DNA of 64,000 nt from Brevundimonas sp. UBA4553. GTDB taxonomy: Bacteria > Pseudomonadota > Alphaproteobacteria > Caulobacterales > Caulobacteraceae. Made by a program: the position numbers and the translations under genes. Below are positions 33,025-41,668 of the stretch, piece after piece; positions within the stretch are counted from its first letter, which is position 1, and each line of letters opens with the position of its first letter. The stretch lies in NCBI RefSeq assembly GCF_002387245.1, contig NZ_DGLD01000018.1, positions 1,543 through 65,542 on the forward strand, read 5' to 3'. Below the pieces are notes generated by a model that searched no databases, was not told the origin of the DNA, and worked only from the letters and a program-made list of their open reading frames with translations.

Positions 33025-34643
33025 CGTAGTTCCTGAAGATCGACCTCGCGGATCAGCTTGCGCGTCGTTTCCTCGTCTACCAACCGCATCCGCCCCAATC
33101 GCACCAGCTCGGCGCGCTCGGCGGCAAGCCCGGCCAGACGAAGTTGCCGCTCGATCTCGTCGGTCTGACGCGCCAGCGTGACGTCGTCACCCTCGACGTG
33201 GGTGCGCGTCTCGATGCGATGGCGATAGGTCTCCATCAGCCGCGCGGCCGTTTCGGCATAGAGGTCAGGATTGCTCCTGCCCTCGGCCATGGCGTGCTGG
33301 GTGTCCTCGATGGCGCGCATGGCGGCCGAGGCGGCGGCGACGCGCGAGCGATCTTCCTCCTCCAGATGCGAGGGCTCGGGCGGCAGCTTGATCCCCTTCA
33401 GCAAGCGCGGCAGAGCGATCGTCGCCAGCACGAGGGAGACGATGATCACCCCCGCCGCCAAGAAGATCGCCAGATTGCGCGCCGGCATCGGCGTGCCGTC
33501 GCCGAGCACGAAAGGCAGGGTCAGGATGCCGGCCAGGTTGATGGCTCCCCGAACCCCCGCCAGCGACATGACCGCCACCAGCCGCCAGCCAACCTTGGGC
33601 GGGGCATCCTTGCCGCGCTTGCGGAACAAGGTCAGTTTCAGCGAAGTCCACACCCAGACGAAACGCAGGGCCGCCAACGCCCCCACGATGGCGAAGACAT
33701 AGACCGCCAGCCACCAGACCTCCTTGTGCTGGGTGGTCTGGATGACCTCGGCGGCGCGCGCCATGATCGATGGCATCTGCTCGCCCAGGATGACGAAGAT
33801 CAGACCGTTGGCCACGAACTGCACCGTGTCCCAGACGACCGCGCGGCGGATGCGCGTCGCCGCCATGGCCGAGCCCTGACGCTCGGTGAAGCTCATGGTC
33901 ACGCCCGCCGCCACGGCGGCCAGAATGCCTGAGGCGTGAACCGCCTCGGCGGACAGATAGGCGGCGAAGGGGATCAACAGGCTGATCAGAATCTGGCCGC
34001 CCACGTCCTCGCCCCAGCGACGGCTGATCCACCCTTTCAACAGGCCGATGGCGAGGGTGACCATCACCCCGACCGCGACGCCCGCCAGCGCTAGCCAGAC
34101 GAAGGTCCCGACCGCGCTGGTCAGCGAAAAGACGCCGGTCGTCGCTGCAATGACGGCGATGCGCATGCAGGTCAGCCCAGTGGCGTCGTTCAGCAACGAC
34201 TCGCCCTCGAGGATATGCATCAGCCGCTGGGGAATGGGCGACCGCGACGCGATGGCCGAGACGGCGATGGGATCGGTCGGCGAGAGGATCGCTGCCAGGG
34301 CGAAGGCGACGGCCAGAGGCATGGCCGGGATCATCCAGTGGATCAGGAAGCCCAGCCCGACCACGGTGAAGACTACGAGACCAAGGGCCAGTTCCAGAAC
34401 CACCACGCGGTCTCGGAACAGGGCCTCCTTAGGGATCCGCCAGCCGTCCACGAAAAGCAGGGGCGGCAGGAACAGAAGGAAAAAGATATCCGGTCGCAGA
34501 TCCACCGCCTCGCCCGTGATCATCACAACGCCCGCCCCAAGCGCGATCTGCACCAGAGGCAGGGCGATCCGCGTGATCCGCGCCACCCATCCTGACAGCA
34601 CGACGGCCAGCAGCAGGAAGAGGATGGTCTCGATCAGGTGCAT
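33015..34643 (-). CDS. Na+/H+ antiporter, CPA1 family
   Basis: A 542-residue cation:proton antiporter. It has about 11-12 membrane helices over the first ~410 residues, with LSPTDPIAVSAIASR and the ion-binding segment ESLLNDATGLTCMRIAV. A cytosolic helical C-terminus of ~130 residues follows, rich in charged residues (EEEDRSRVAAASAAMRAIED). The start is at 34643 (MHLIETILFLLLAVVLSGW), four bases after the hflX stop. Earlier in-frame starts would lie inside hflX. The family exports Na+ (or K+) in exchange for protons and maintains pH. It is the last gene of the hfq-hflX run. Confidence 0.92.
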   Translation of the reverse strand: MHLIETILFLLLAVVLSGWVARITRIALPLVQIALGAGVVMITGEAVDLRPDIFFLLFLPPLLFVDGWRIPKEALFRDRVVVLELALGLVVFTVVGLGFLIHWMIPAMPLAVAFALAAILSPTDPIAVSAIASRSPIPQRLMHILEGESLLNDATGLTCMRIAVIAATTGVFSLTSAVGTFVWLALAGVAVGVMVTLAIGLLKGWISRRWGEDVGGQILISLLIPFAAYLSAEAVHASGILAAVAAGVTMSFTERQGSAMAATRIRRAVVWDTVQFVANGLIFVILGEQMPSIMARAAEVIQTTQHKEVWWLAVYVFAIVGALAALRFVWVWTSLKLTLFRKRGKDAPPKVGWRLVAVMSLAGVRGAINLAGILTLPFVLGDGTPMPARNLAIFLAAGVIIVSLVLATIALPRLLKGIKLPPEPSHLEEEDRSRVAAASAAMRAIEDTQHAMAEGRSNPDLYAETAARLMETYRHRIETRTHVEGDDVTLARQTDEIERQLRLAGLAAERAELVRLGRMRLVDEETTRKLIREVDLQELRYV

Positions 34644-34647
34644 GGGC

Positions 34648-35961
34648 TCAGTCGATAATGTCCGGGTATAGGCGCTCCAAACGCCCCAGCGCGGACGGGT
34701 GCAGGCGCACGACCAGATAGGTCCTGCCATCGGCGTCCGTATCGCGGAAGGTCACGCGACCGTTCTCATACAGCCAGGCCAAGGCCTCCCCCTGATGCGG
34801 CTGCAGCGTCAGGCGGGTCTCGGGATCATCGTCGATCAGTCCGGCGATGGTTTCGCGCAGAGCCTCGATGCCCTCGCCGGTCCAGGCCGAAACAGCGACG
34901 GCCTCGCCCTCACGAGACAGCCGCTCGGCCTGCCCCAGCACAGCCTCCCGCACGTCGGGGGCCAGCAGGTCGATCTTGTTCCATACTTCGAGGATGCGGC
35001 GGGTTTTGCCCTCGGGCGTCGGGATCTGCTCCAGCACCGCCTCGACGTCCTTGGCCTGGGCGTCGCTGTCGGGCGAGGCGATATCGCGAACGTGCAGGAT
35101 CAGGTCGGCCTCGCCCACCTCTTCCAGCGTGGCGCGGAAGCTTTCAACCAGTTCGTGCGGGAGGTCGGAAATGAAGCCCACGGTGTCGGCGATGATGGCC
35201 GGCCGGCCCTGCGGCAGACGTATGGTGCGCTGCGTGGTGTCCAGCGTGGCGAACAGCAGGTCCTTGGCGAAAACTTCGGATCCAGTCAGCCGGTTGAACA
35301 GCGTAGACTTGCCAGCATTGGTGTAGCCGACCAGCGCGACCGATGGGAAAGGCACCTTCTTGCGGGCCTTGCGGTGCAGGCCACGCGTGCGACGCACCTC
35401 TTCCAGTTCGGCCTTCAGCCGCACGATGCGGTCGGCGATCAGGCGCCGGTCCAGCTCGATCTGGGTCTCGCCGGGACCGCCAGTCGAGCCGGTGCCGCCA
35501 CGCTGGCGTTCCAGGTGGGTCCAGGTGCGGACCAGACGCGACCGCTCATAGTCCAGCCGCGCCAGTTCGACCTGAAGCCGGCCTTCCTTGGTGCGCGCGC
35601 GGCGCCCGAATATCTCAAGGATCAGGCCAGTGCGGTCGATGACCTTCACTTCCCAAGCCTTTTCCAGATTGCGCTGCTGGACCGGCGACAGGTCATCGTC
35701 GATGACCACGGCCTCGGCGTCGGCAGCACGGATCAGGGCCGCCAGTTCATCGACCTTGCCCGACCCGAACAGGGTCGCAGGCGTCGTCGAGCGCAGCCGC
35801 ACGATCTCTTCGGCGCGCACGTCAAGGTCCAGCGCGCGGGCGAGGCCTGCGGCTTCCTCAAGGCGTTCGGAAGCCAGTCGCGGGCTGTCCGAGCGTCGGT
35901 CTGGATGGATGACGACCGCCCGGATCAGCGGAACGGCGTGGTCGATAAGCTTGGAGGTCAA
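34648..35961 (-). CDS. hflX: Ribosome-associated GTPase HflX
   Basis: A 437-residue GTPase that splits stalled or heat-damaged ribosomes. The N-terminal HflX domain contains GSGKVDELAALIRA and VIDRTGLILEIFGRRARTKE. The glycine-rich linker R-G-G-T-G-S-T-G-G-P-G-E-T-Q precedes the G domain. G-domain motifs are GYTNAGKSTLFN (G1), DTVGFISDLPHEL (G3) and NKIDL (G4). The gene follows hfq with no gap, the widespread hfq-hflX pairing. Confidence 0.96.
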   Translation of the reverse strand: MTSKLIDHAVPLIRAVVIHPDRRSDSPRLASERLEEAAGLARALDLDVRAEEIVRLRSTTPATLFGSGKVDELAALIRAADAEAVVIDDDLSPVQQRNLEKAWEVKVIDRTGLILEIFGRRARTKEGRLQVELARLDYERSRLVRTWTHLERQRGGTGSTGGPGETQIELDRRLIADRIVRLKAELEEVRRTRGLHRKARKKVPFPSVALVGYTNAGKSTLFNRLTGSEVFAKDLLFATLDTTQRTIRLPQGRPAIIADTVGFISDLPHELVESFRATLEEVGEADLILHVRDIASPDSDAQAKDVEAVLEQIPTPEGKTRRILEVWNKIDLLAPDVREAVLGQAERLSREGEAVAVSAWTGEGIEALRETIAGLIDDDPETRLTLQPHQGEALAWLYENGRVTFRDTDADGRTYLVVRLHPSALGRLERLYPDIID

Positions 35962-36207
35962 TCAGTCTTCTTCGGCGTCCGGCTCGTACAGTTGCACGGG
36001 CGCGGAGGGCATGATGGTCGAGATGGCGTGCTTGTAGACGAGCTGCGACTGGCCATCGCGACGCAGCAGCACACAGAAGTTGTCGAACCAGGTCACGATA
36101 CCCTGCAGCTTGACGCCATTGACCAGGAAGATGGTCAGCGGGGTCTTCGTCTTGCGGACGCTGTTGAGGAAGGTGTCCTGAAGGTTCTGGCGTTTGTCTT
36201 GCGACAT
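35962..36207 (-). CDS. hfq: RNA chaperone Hfq
   Basis: An 81-residue hexameric Sm-like protein that binds sRNAs and mRNAs. The Sm1 region is TPLTIFLVNGVKLQGIVTWF and Sm2 is YKHAISTIMP. The N-terminus MSQDKRQNLQDTFLNSVRK holds the conserved Q-N-L-Q-D/F contact residues of the proximal face. The short acidic C-terminal tail (EPDAEED) is typical of alphaproteobacterial Hfq. Two tandem hairpins lie 33-70 bases upstream of the start. It is directly followed by hflX. Confidence 0.97.
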   Translation of the reverse strand: MSQDKRQNLQDTFLNSVRKTKTPLTIFLVNGVKLQGIVTWFDNFCVLLRRDGQSQLVYKHAISTIMPSAPVQLYEPDAEED

Positions 36208-36239
36208 GGCAGGTTGGTCCTGTTCTTGGTTCTTTTTGG

Positions 36240-36277
36240 CCGACTGAGGCAGTCGGTGCGGACTCGTCGGTCCGCAC
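36240..36277 (-). promoter_or_regulatory. Tandem hairpins in the hfq leader
   Basis: Two perfect stems lie back-to-back: CCGACTG/CAGTCGG (36240-36256, 3-base loop) and GTGCGGAC/GTCCGCAC (36256-36277, 6-base loop). No T-run follows on the minus strand, which instead reads CCAAAAAG, so this is not a classical terminator. It could be a leader structure bound by Hfq, as autoregulation is known in E. coli, or a processing signal. Confidence 0.4.
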
Positions 36278-36365
36278 GCAACCTTAGACGCGCCTTCGCA
36301 GTCGCGGCAACGCCCTAAATGGCCTCTCGACGCGCCTGTTCAAGATGGCTGAAGCCGAACGAGCC

Positions 36366-37126
36366 TCATGCCGCCTTACGGCCATGAATAAAGGAGCCGT
36401 GGAACCCGCCATGGTCGGTGTGGGTCAGTTCGAGATCAGTGACACCGGCGGCGAACAGGATGGCCGCTATCACGGTCAGGTCATAATCGAACATCACCAT
36501 CTCGCCCTTGGCTAGCTTTCTGAGAGCCGCGACGTTCGAAACCATGGTGAAATCTTCGGCCATGACGACACGACCGCCGGGTACGGCAGCATGGCGCGGG
36601 TCGCGGTACAGGGCGAACTGTAAGGTGACGAATCCCCCCGGCGCCAACCGCTCCAGCAAGGCTTTCAGCAGCGGATAGCCGCGCTCTGGCTGAATATGCT
36701 GAAAGACAATGATGGATACGATCCAGTCAAAGGTTCGGTCCGGCAGGTCGCATCCGAACCCAAGACCGGCCTGCGTCGAACGTCGAGCCTCGGCCAGCAT
36801 GGATTCGGACACGTCAACGCCAAAGGCGTCCCCCGTCTTGGCAGCCAAGGCTCGCGTTAACCGCCCGACACCGCATCCGAAATCAAGAGCTGAGGCCGGC
36901 GCGAAATCAGGGTAGCGCCGCAGAAGCGCCTCAGACGCCCAGCGGATATCGCCCTCGCCAGTCGCAAAGAAGTCGGCCAGGGCCTCGTCGTTCAAATTCT
37001 CGATTTGAAGCGAGGATCCGTCAGCACGCCATAGTAGGGATTGGCTCGGCCGATCTCTTCCCAATCCGCGTCAGTGTCCCGAGGCGCCGCGCCGCGGTCG
37101 CCCTGTGCAAACATTCGCTTGAGCAT
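36366..37126 (-). pseudogene. SAM-dependent methyltransferase with a one-base frameshift
   Basis: The true N-terminus is in a different frame from the rest. From an ATG at 37126 it reads M-L-K-R-M-F, then DWEEIGRANPYYGVLTDPRF, and runs to a stop at 36992-36994. The other frame supplies NLNDEALADFFATGEGDIRW and the class I methyltransferase core (ALDFGCGVGRLTRALAA, motif I; then DWIVSIIVFQHI). Adding one base at about 37000, so that F-K-S-E-N-L is read continuously, restores a 253-residue protein of normal family length. It is either a recent inactivating deletion or a sequencing error. An alternative in-frame start at 37064 would give a truncated protein with a spurious N-terminus. The methyl acceptor is unknown. 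Confidence 0.85.
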
Positions 37127-37136
37127 GGCCGCCCCC

Positions 37137-37997
37137 TCAGACCGCGTCGCGGCGCGCCTGTTCCAGATAGACTTCGCGCAGACGGGTCGCGACCGGCCCG
37201 GGCTTGCCGTCCGCGATCTTCGATCCGTCCAGCGAGACGATCGGCATCACGAACGAACTGGCTGCGGTGACGAAAATCTCCTTGGCGCGCTTCGCCTCTT
37301 CGACGCTGAAAGCACGTTCGTCCAGTTCGATGCCCTCGACCTCGGCCAGTTTCAGGATCGCCGTGCGGGTGATGCCGCGCAGGATATTGGCCTGGGTGTC
37401 GCGGGTCCGCAGCTTGCCGTTCTCGTCAACGATCCAGGCGTTGGTGGACGAGCCTTCGGTCACCAGTCCCATTTCATCGACCATCAGGCACTCGTAGGCG
37501 CCCTTCTCGCGCGCCGCCTGCTTGGCCAGGACGTTGGGCAGCAGGCCCACGGTCTTGATGTCGCACCGTCCCCAGCGAATGTCGGGCATGGTCACGCCCG
37601 CCGCGCCCTTGAGGGCCAAGGCCTCCCCCTTGGACAGGTCGATAGCCTTCGACGTCACGATAACGCTGGGCGGCGTATCGCTGGGAAAGGCGTGGTCCCT
37701 GGGGGAGGTCCCGCGGGTGACCTGCAGATAGACAATGCCGTTCCGCACGCGGTTGCGTCGGATGGTTTCTTTGAGCACCCGTTCCAGGGCCTGGGCCGTC
37801 ATCGGGATCGGGATGCGAAGCTCGGTCAGGCTACGGGCCAGCCGGGTCAGATGGCCCTCGAAATCGGCCAGCTTGCCGTCGAAGACCGACCAGACCTCGT
37901 ATACGCCGTCGGCGAACTGAAAGCCGCGATCCTCGATGTGAACCGTGGCGCCGTTGTGGGCCTGATAGGTCCCGTTGACATAGGCGATCCTGGACAT
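37137..37997 (-). CDS. dat: D-amino acid aminotransferase (fold type IV PLP enzyme)
   Basis: A 286-residue transaminase in the branched-chain/D-alanine aminotransferase family. Marks are AYVNGTYQAHNGATVHIEDR at the N-terminus, FADGVYEVWSVFDGKL, the PLP lysine in CDIKTVGLLPNVLAKQ, and VTEGSSTNAWIV. The sequence resembles D-alanine transaminases, which make D-glutamate or D-alanine for peptidoglycan, more than IlvE. Substrate preference is inferred. It starts where the ntrX stop codon lies (one shared base at 37997), so it is downstream of and coupled to ntrX. Confidence 0.88.
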   Translation of the reverse strand: MSRIAYVNGTYQAHNGATVHIEDRGFQFADGVYEVWSVFDGKLADFEGHLTRLARSLTELRIPIPMTAQALERVLKETIRRNRVRNGIVYLQVTRGTSPRDHAFPSDTPPSVIVTSKAIDLSKGEALALKGAAGVTMPDIRWGRCDIKTVGLLPNVLAKQAAREKGAYECLMVDEMGLVTEGSSTNAWIVDENGKLRTRDTQANILRGITRTAILKLAEVEGIELDERAFSVEEAKRAKEIFVTAASSFVMPIVSLDGSKIADGKPGPVATRLREVYLEQARRDAV

Positions 37998-39406
37998 CAG
38001 GCGCCCTCTCCTTCTTCGTCTTCGCCGCCTCGAGCGGGGGAAACGCCCAGCGACTTCAATTTACGGTGCAGCGCGGATCTCTCCATGCCGATGAAGGCGG
38101 CGGTGCGCGAGATGTTTCCGCCAAAGCGCATGATCTGCGCCGCCAGATAGTCACGCTCGAACACCTCGCGCGCCTCTCGCAGAGGCAGGGCAATGATCCG
38201 ATCGGCGCCCAGAGAAGAGGCGCCGCCGGACGATGCCACCTCCTGCGGCAGCATATCGGCGGTGATCGCTTCGTCCGGATCGCCAGTAGCCAGGATCAAC
38301 AGCCGCTCGACGTTGTTGCGCAGTTGGCGGACATTGCCCGGCCAGGGATGGACCTGAAGCACGGCCAGGGCGTCGTCCGCCACGCGCCGGTGAGGCAACC
38401 CCTGCGAGGCCGACAGGTTGTCGACGAAATACTCGATCAGCTCGCTGATGTCCTCGCGACGCTCGGACAGCGGCGGGACACGGATCGGGACCACGTTCAG
38501 ACGGTGGAACAGATCCTCACGGAACCGGCCCTCGGCGATCTCGACCTTCAGGTCCCGGGCGGTCGAGGTGACCACACGGACATCGACCTGCACGTCCTGC
38601 TCGCCGCCCACGCGACGGAATCGCTGCTCGACCAGAACTCGCAGGATGCGGCTCTGACTCTCGCGCGGCATGTCGCCCACGTCGTCTAGATAGAGGGTGC
38701 CGTTATGAGCGCGCTCGAACACGCCGATCTTGCGCGGACGCCCATCGCCGCCTTCCTCGCCAAAGAGTTCGACATCCAGACGTTCGGGCGTCATGCCGGC
38801 CGCCGAAATGGCCACGAACTCCGATTTGGCGCGGGGGCTGGCGTCGTGAATCTGACGCGCCACCAGCTCCTTACCTGAGCCCGGCGGACCGGAAATCAAC
38901 ACCCGGCTGTTGGCCGGAGCGACCTTGGCGATCGTGCCGCGCAGCAACTGCGCCGCCGCTGATTTCCCGATCAGTCCGGTCGGCGCCATGGTCTGGGCTC
39001 GTAGGCGGCGGTTTTCGCGCCTCAGGGAGGCGGCTTCCAGCGCGCGCTCGATGACCACCACCAAACGGTCCGACTTGAACGGCTTTTCGATAAAGTCGTA
39101 GGCGCCGCGCTTCAGGGCGCTGACAGCGGTTTCGATATTACCGTGACCCGATATCATGACGACGGGCAGGTCCTCGTCCAAACCCTTGACCACGTCCAGC
39201 AGCTCCAGCCCGTCCAGACCGCCGCCCTGCATCCAGATGTCGAGCACGGCCAGCGACGGCTTGCGCGCCCGGATCGCGGCCAGCGCCTCGTCCGAATTGG
39301 CGGCCGTGCGGACCGAGTGGCCCTCGTCCTCGAGCAGGCCCGAAACCAGTTCGCGGATGTCCGCCTCGTCGTCCACGACCAGAATGTCGGCACCGGTATT
39401 GCGCAT
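37997..39406 (-). CDS. ntrX: Response regulator NtrX, NtrC family
   Basis: A 469-residue regulator. The receiver domain (~1-125) has acidic residues DDEAD and the phosphoacceptor in LAVLDIWMQG. The AAA+ domain (~145-385) has Walker A GPPGSGKELVARQIH and Walker B TLYLDDVGDMP. The C-terminal Fis-type helix-turn-helix is GNISRTAAFIGMERSALHRK. The sigma-54 contact loop GAFTGA is replaced by LFGEEGGDGRPRKIG, as reported for other alphaproteobacterial NtrX proteins, so activation through sigma-54 is doubtful. It pairs with NtrY upstream (nine-base gap) and controls nitrogen, redox or envelope functions in relatives. Confidence 0.94.
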   Translation of the reverse strand: MRNTGADILVVDDEADIRELVSGLLEDEGHSVRTAANSDEALAAIRARKPSLAVLDIWMQGGGLDGLELLDVVKGLDEDLPVVMISGHGNIETAVSALKRGAYDFIEKPFKSDRLVVVIERALEAASLRRENRRLRAQTMAPTGLIGKSAAAQLLRGTIAKVAPANSRVLISGPPGSGKELVARQIHDASPRAKSEFVAISAAGMTPERLDVELFGEEGGDGRPRKIGVFERAHNGTLYLDDVGDMPRESQSRILRVLVEQRFRRVGGEQDVQVDVRVVTSTARDLKVEIAEGRFREDLFHRLNVVPIRVPPLSERREDISELIEYFVDNLSASQGLPHRRVADDALAVLQVHPWPGNVRQLRNNVERLLILATGDPDEAITADMLPQEVASSGGASSLGADRIIALPLREAREVFERDYLAAQIMRFGGNISRTAAFIGMERSALHRKLKSLGVSPARGGEDEEGEGA

Positions 39407-39415
39407 GACGCCTCT

Positions 39416-41668
39416 CTACTCCGCCGCTCGCGCCGCGCCGGGGGCACGGTGAGCAGCCTTGCTGTCTTGGGTCAGGGGGAAGGTCAGGCACACGCGCGCG
39501 CCCGACAAGGTTTCAGCGTCGGCCAGCCTAAGCTCGCCGCCGTGGTCTTCACAGATACGCTTGACGATGGCCAGGCCAAGGCCTGTGCCCTTCTCGCGCG
39601 TGGTCACATAGGGTTCGGTCAGACGGTCGCGATCCTTGGCAGGGAGACCGATCCCGTCATCCTCGACGACGAAGGTGGCGATGCCCCCTTCCACCGTCAG
39701 TCGCGCGATAATGCCCACAGCGCCCGGCTGAGCCGCCTCGTGGTGACGTTTTGCCGAGACGGCCTCGCCCGCATTCTTGAGAATATTGGCCAGCGCCTGC
39801 CCGACCATACGCCCGTCACATTGCAGCACCACGTCCGGCAGGGGTTCAATCAACTCCACCCCGATGTCCGCCGCCGCGACGCGCTGGGCGAAGACGGCTT
39901 CACGCAGCATCTCGGCCGGATTTTCACGCGTGAACCGTGGCGCCGGCATGCGCGCGAATGATGAGAACTCGTCCACCATGCGCCCGATATCGCCGACCTG
40001 ACGGATAATGGTTTCGGTGCAGCGGTCGAAGACCTCGACGTCGTCGCCGACCTGAGAGCGATACTTGCGCCGTAGCCGCTCCGCCGACAGCTGGATCGGG
40101 GTCAGCGGGTTCTTGATCTCGTGTGCGATGCGACGGGCCACGTCGCGCCATGCGGCGTTGCGCTGCGCCGTCACCAGGCGCGTGATGTCGTCAAACGTCA
40201 GCACCATCTCGCCGCCCTGCCCGCCCTCGATACGGACCCGCAGACGTCGCGTGTCGCCTTCGCGACTGACGTCGATGTCCTCTTCGATATGGGCTTCGGC
40301 GCGCTCGGACAGTTCGGCCAGTTCCGGCGATACTTCGGCCAGGAGTCGCCCCTGCACATCCGCCTCGTCGATGGCCAACAGCTGGCTGGCGCTGTCGTTG
40401 ATAGCCGAAATCCGCCCCAGACGATCCAGACCGATGACCCCGGCGCTAACGCCCGACAGGACGGTCTCGATAAAGCGGCTGCGCCCCTGGGCGTCCTCGC
40501 TGGCGGTTTTCAGCGCCGCCTGCTGGGTCATGATGTCGCCCGTCATGCGATTGAAGGCTTCGGACAGGACGACCAACTCGGACGGCGCGCCGGTATTGTC
40601 GACCCTCGCGCTCAGGTCGCCCCCCGCCACCTGATCGGCCGCCTTCACCAGCCGACCGATGGGCGCGGAGATCGAGCTGGCCGCCGACATGGCGAGCCAG
40701 ACCGCGCCGACCAGAACCAGCAAGGCCGTCTCGAGGTAGCTCAGAGCGAAGGCCGCCTGAATGCGCGCCCGGCTTTCCTCGGCGGCGCGATAGGCGGCGA
40801 TCGATTCCTCGCCGTTGCGCATCCGCTGAATCAGCCCCGGCGCCAGCGGTCGCACGACGTAGAGGTAGGCGTGGCCATAGTCCGGCAGCGGATAGAGGGC
40901 CCGCACCATGTCGGGATTCTCGGTCACGGTCGTCGGCGCGACCTCGCCCTCCGCCACCGTTTCAAACGCCTCACGTGGCGGGGCGACATAAGGCGGCGCG
41001 CCGGGTTGCTCGCCGCTGGCCAGCACCTCGCCGTCGCCATTCAGGATGTAGAGGGCTGGATAGCCGAAGAAGTCGCCGATCTGGGCCAGGGCGCGCGAGA
41101 ACTGGATGCGGTTGTCGAACAGAGCTCGAACGCCGCCCAGCTCGGTCGACATGGTCTCCAGATCAACCTCCAGCCCGGCTCCGACGTCGGCGACATAGGC
41201 GCGGCCGATCTCGGCCCCGTTCTCCACCGCCGAACGGACGTTGGTGCTGAACCACTGGTCCACCCCCCGGTTAACCAAAACCCCAAAGACAAGGGCGATC
41301 AGAACCGCCGGGACCACAGCCACCAGCGAGAACAAGGTCACGAATCGCAGATGAAGCCGTGCGCCGGGGTCATTCCGGTTTCGCGTCAGACGCAGCACCC
41401 GCACGCCGATCACCGCGGCCAGACCGCCAATCAGCACCAGGTTCGCCAGAAGCACGAAAAGCACGAACTGGCTGGCCGCCGCGCGAGCATCGCCCCCCGC
41501 CGTCGCGCCCGGCGCGATCGCCACCAGCCAGATGGCCGCAGCCGTGATCAGGAAGGCGACGACATAGGCGGCGACGAACAGGGCTCGCGCGCGACCGCTG
41601 GCCAAACGGCCCCAGAGCGAACGCTCAGGGTCGTGACCTTCAATCTGCGCGGCGAGGCGATCCGTCAT
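39416..41668 (-). CDS. ntrY: Sensor histidine kinase NtrY
   Basis: A 750-residue membrane kinase. Three N-terminal membrane helices are followed by a large periplasmic loop, a fourth helix near residue ~300, HAMP (SAPIGRLVKAADQVAGGDLS) and a PAS domain (SGVSAGVIGLDRLGRISAIN). HisKA has the phospho-His in RRIAHEIKNPLTPIQLSAER. HATPase_c shows LANILKNAGEAV, VEDDGIGLPA and GTGLGLAIVKRICEDHGGEL. It phosphorylates NtrX, encoded immediately downstream. The ATG at 41668 overlaps the dusB stop by one base (TGATG), so ntrY follows dusB directly and no ntrB/ntrC lies between them. Confidence 0.94.
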   Translation of the reverse strand: MTDRLAAQIEGHDPERSLWGRLASGRARALFVAAYVVAFLITAAAIWLVAIAPGATAGGDARAAASQFVLFVLLANLVLIGGLAAVIGVRVLRLTRNRNDPGARLHLRFVTLFSLVAVVPAVLIALVFGVLVNRGVDQWFSTNVRSAVENGAEIGRAYVADVGAGLEVDLETMSTELGGVRALFDNRIQFSRALAQIGDFFGYPALYILNGDGEVLASGEQPGAPPYVAPPREAFETVAEGEVAPTTVTENPDMVRALYPLPDYGHAYLYVVRPLAPGLIQRMRNGEESIAAYRAAEESRARIQAAFALSYLETALLVLVGAVWLAMSAASSISAPIGRLVKAADQVAGGDLSARVDNTGAPSELVVLSEAFNRMTGDIMTQQAALKTASEDAQGRSRFIETVLSGVSAGVIGLDRLGRISAINDSASQLLAIDEADVQGRLLAEVSPELAELSERAEAHIEEDIDVSREGDTRRLRVRIEGGQGGEMVLTFDDITRLVTAQRNAAWRDVARRIAHEIKNPLTPIQLSAERLRRKYRSQVGDDVEVFDRCTETIIRQVGDIGRMVDEFSSFARMPAPRFTRENPAEMLREAVFAQRVAAADIGVELIEPLPDVVLQCDGRMVGQALANILKNAGEAVSAKRHHEAAQPGAVGIIARLTVEGGIATFVVEDDGIGLPAKDRDRLTEPYVTTREKGTGLGLAIVKRICEDHGGELRLADAETLSGARVCLTFPLTQDSKAAHRAPGAARAAE

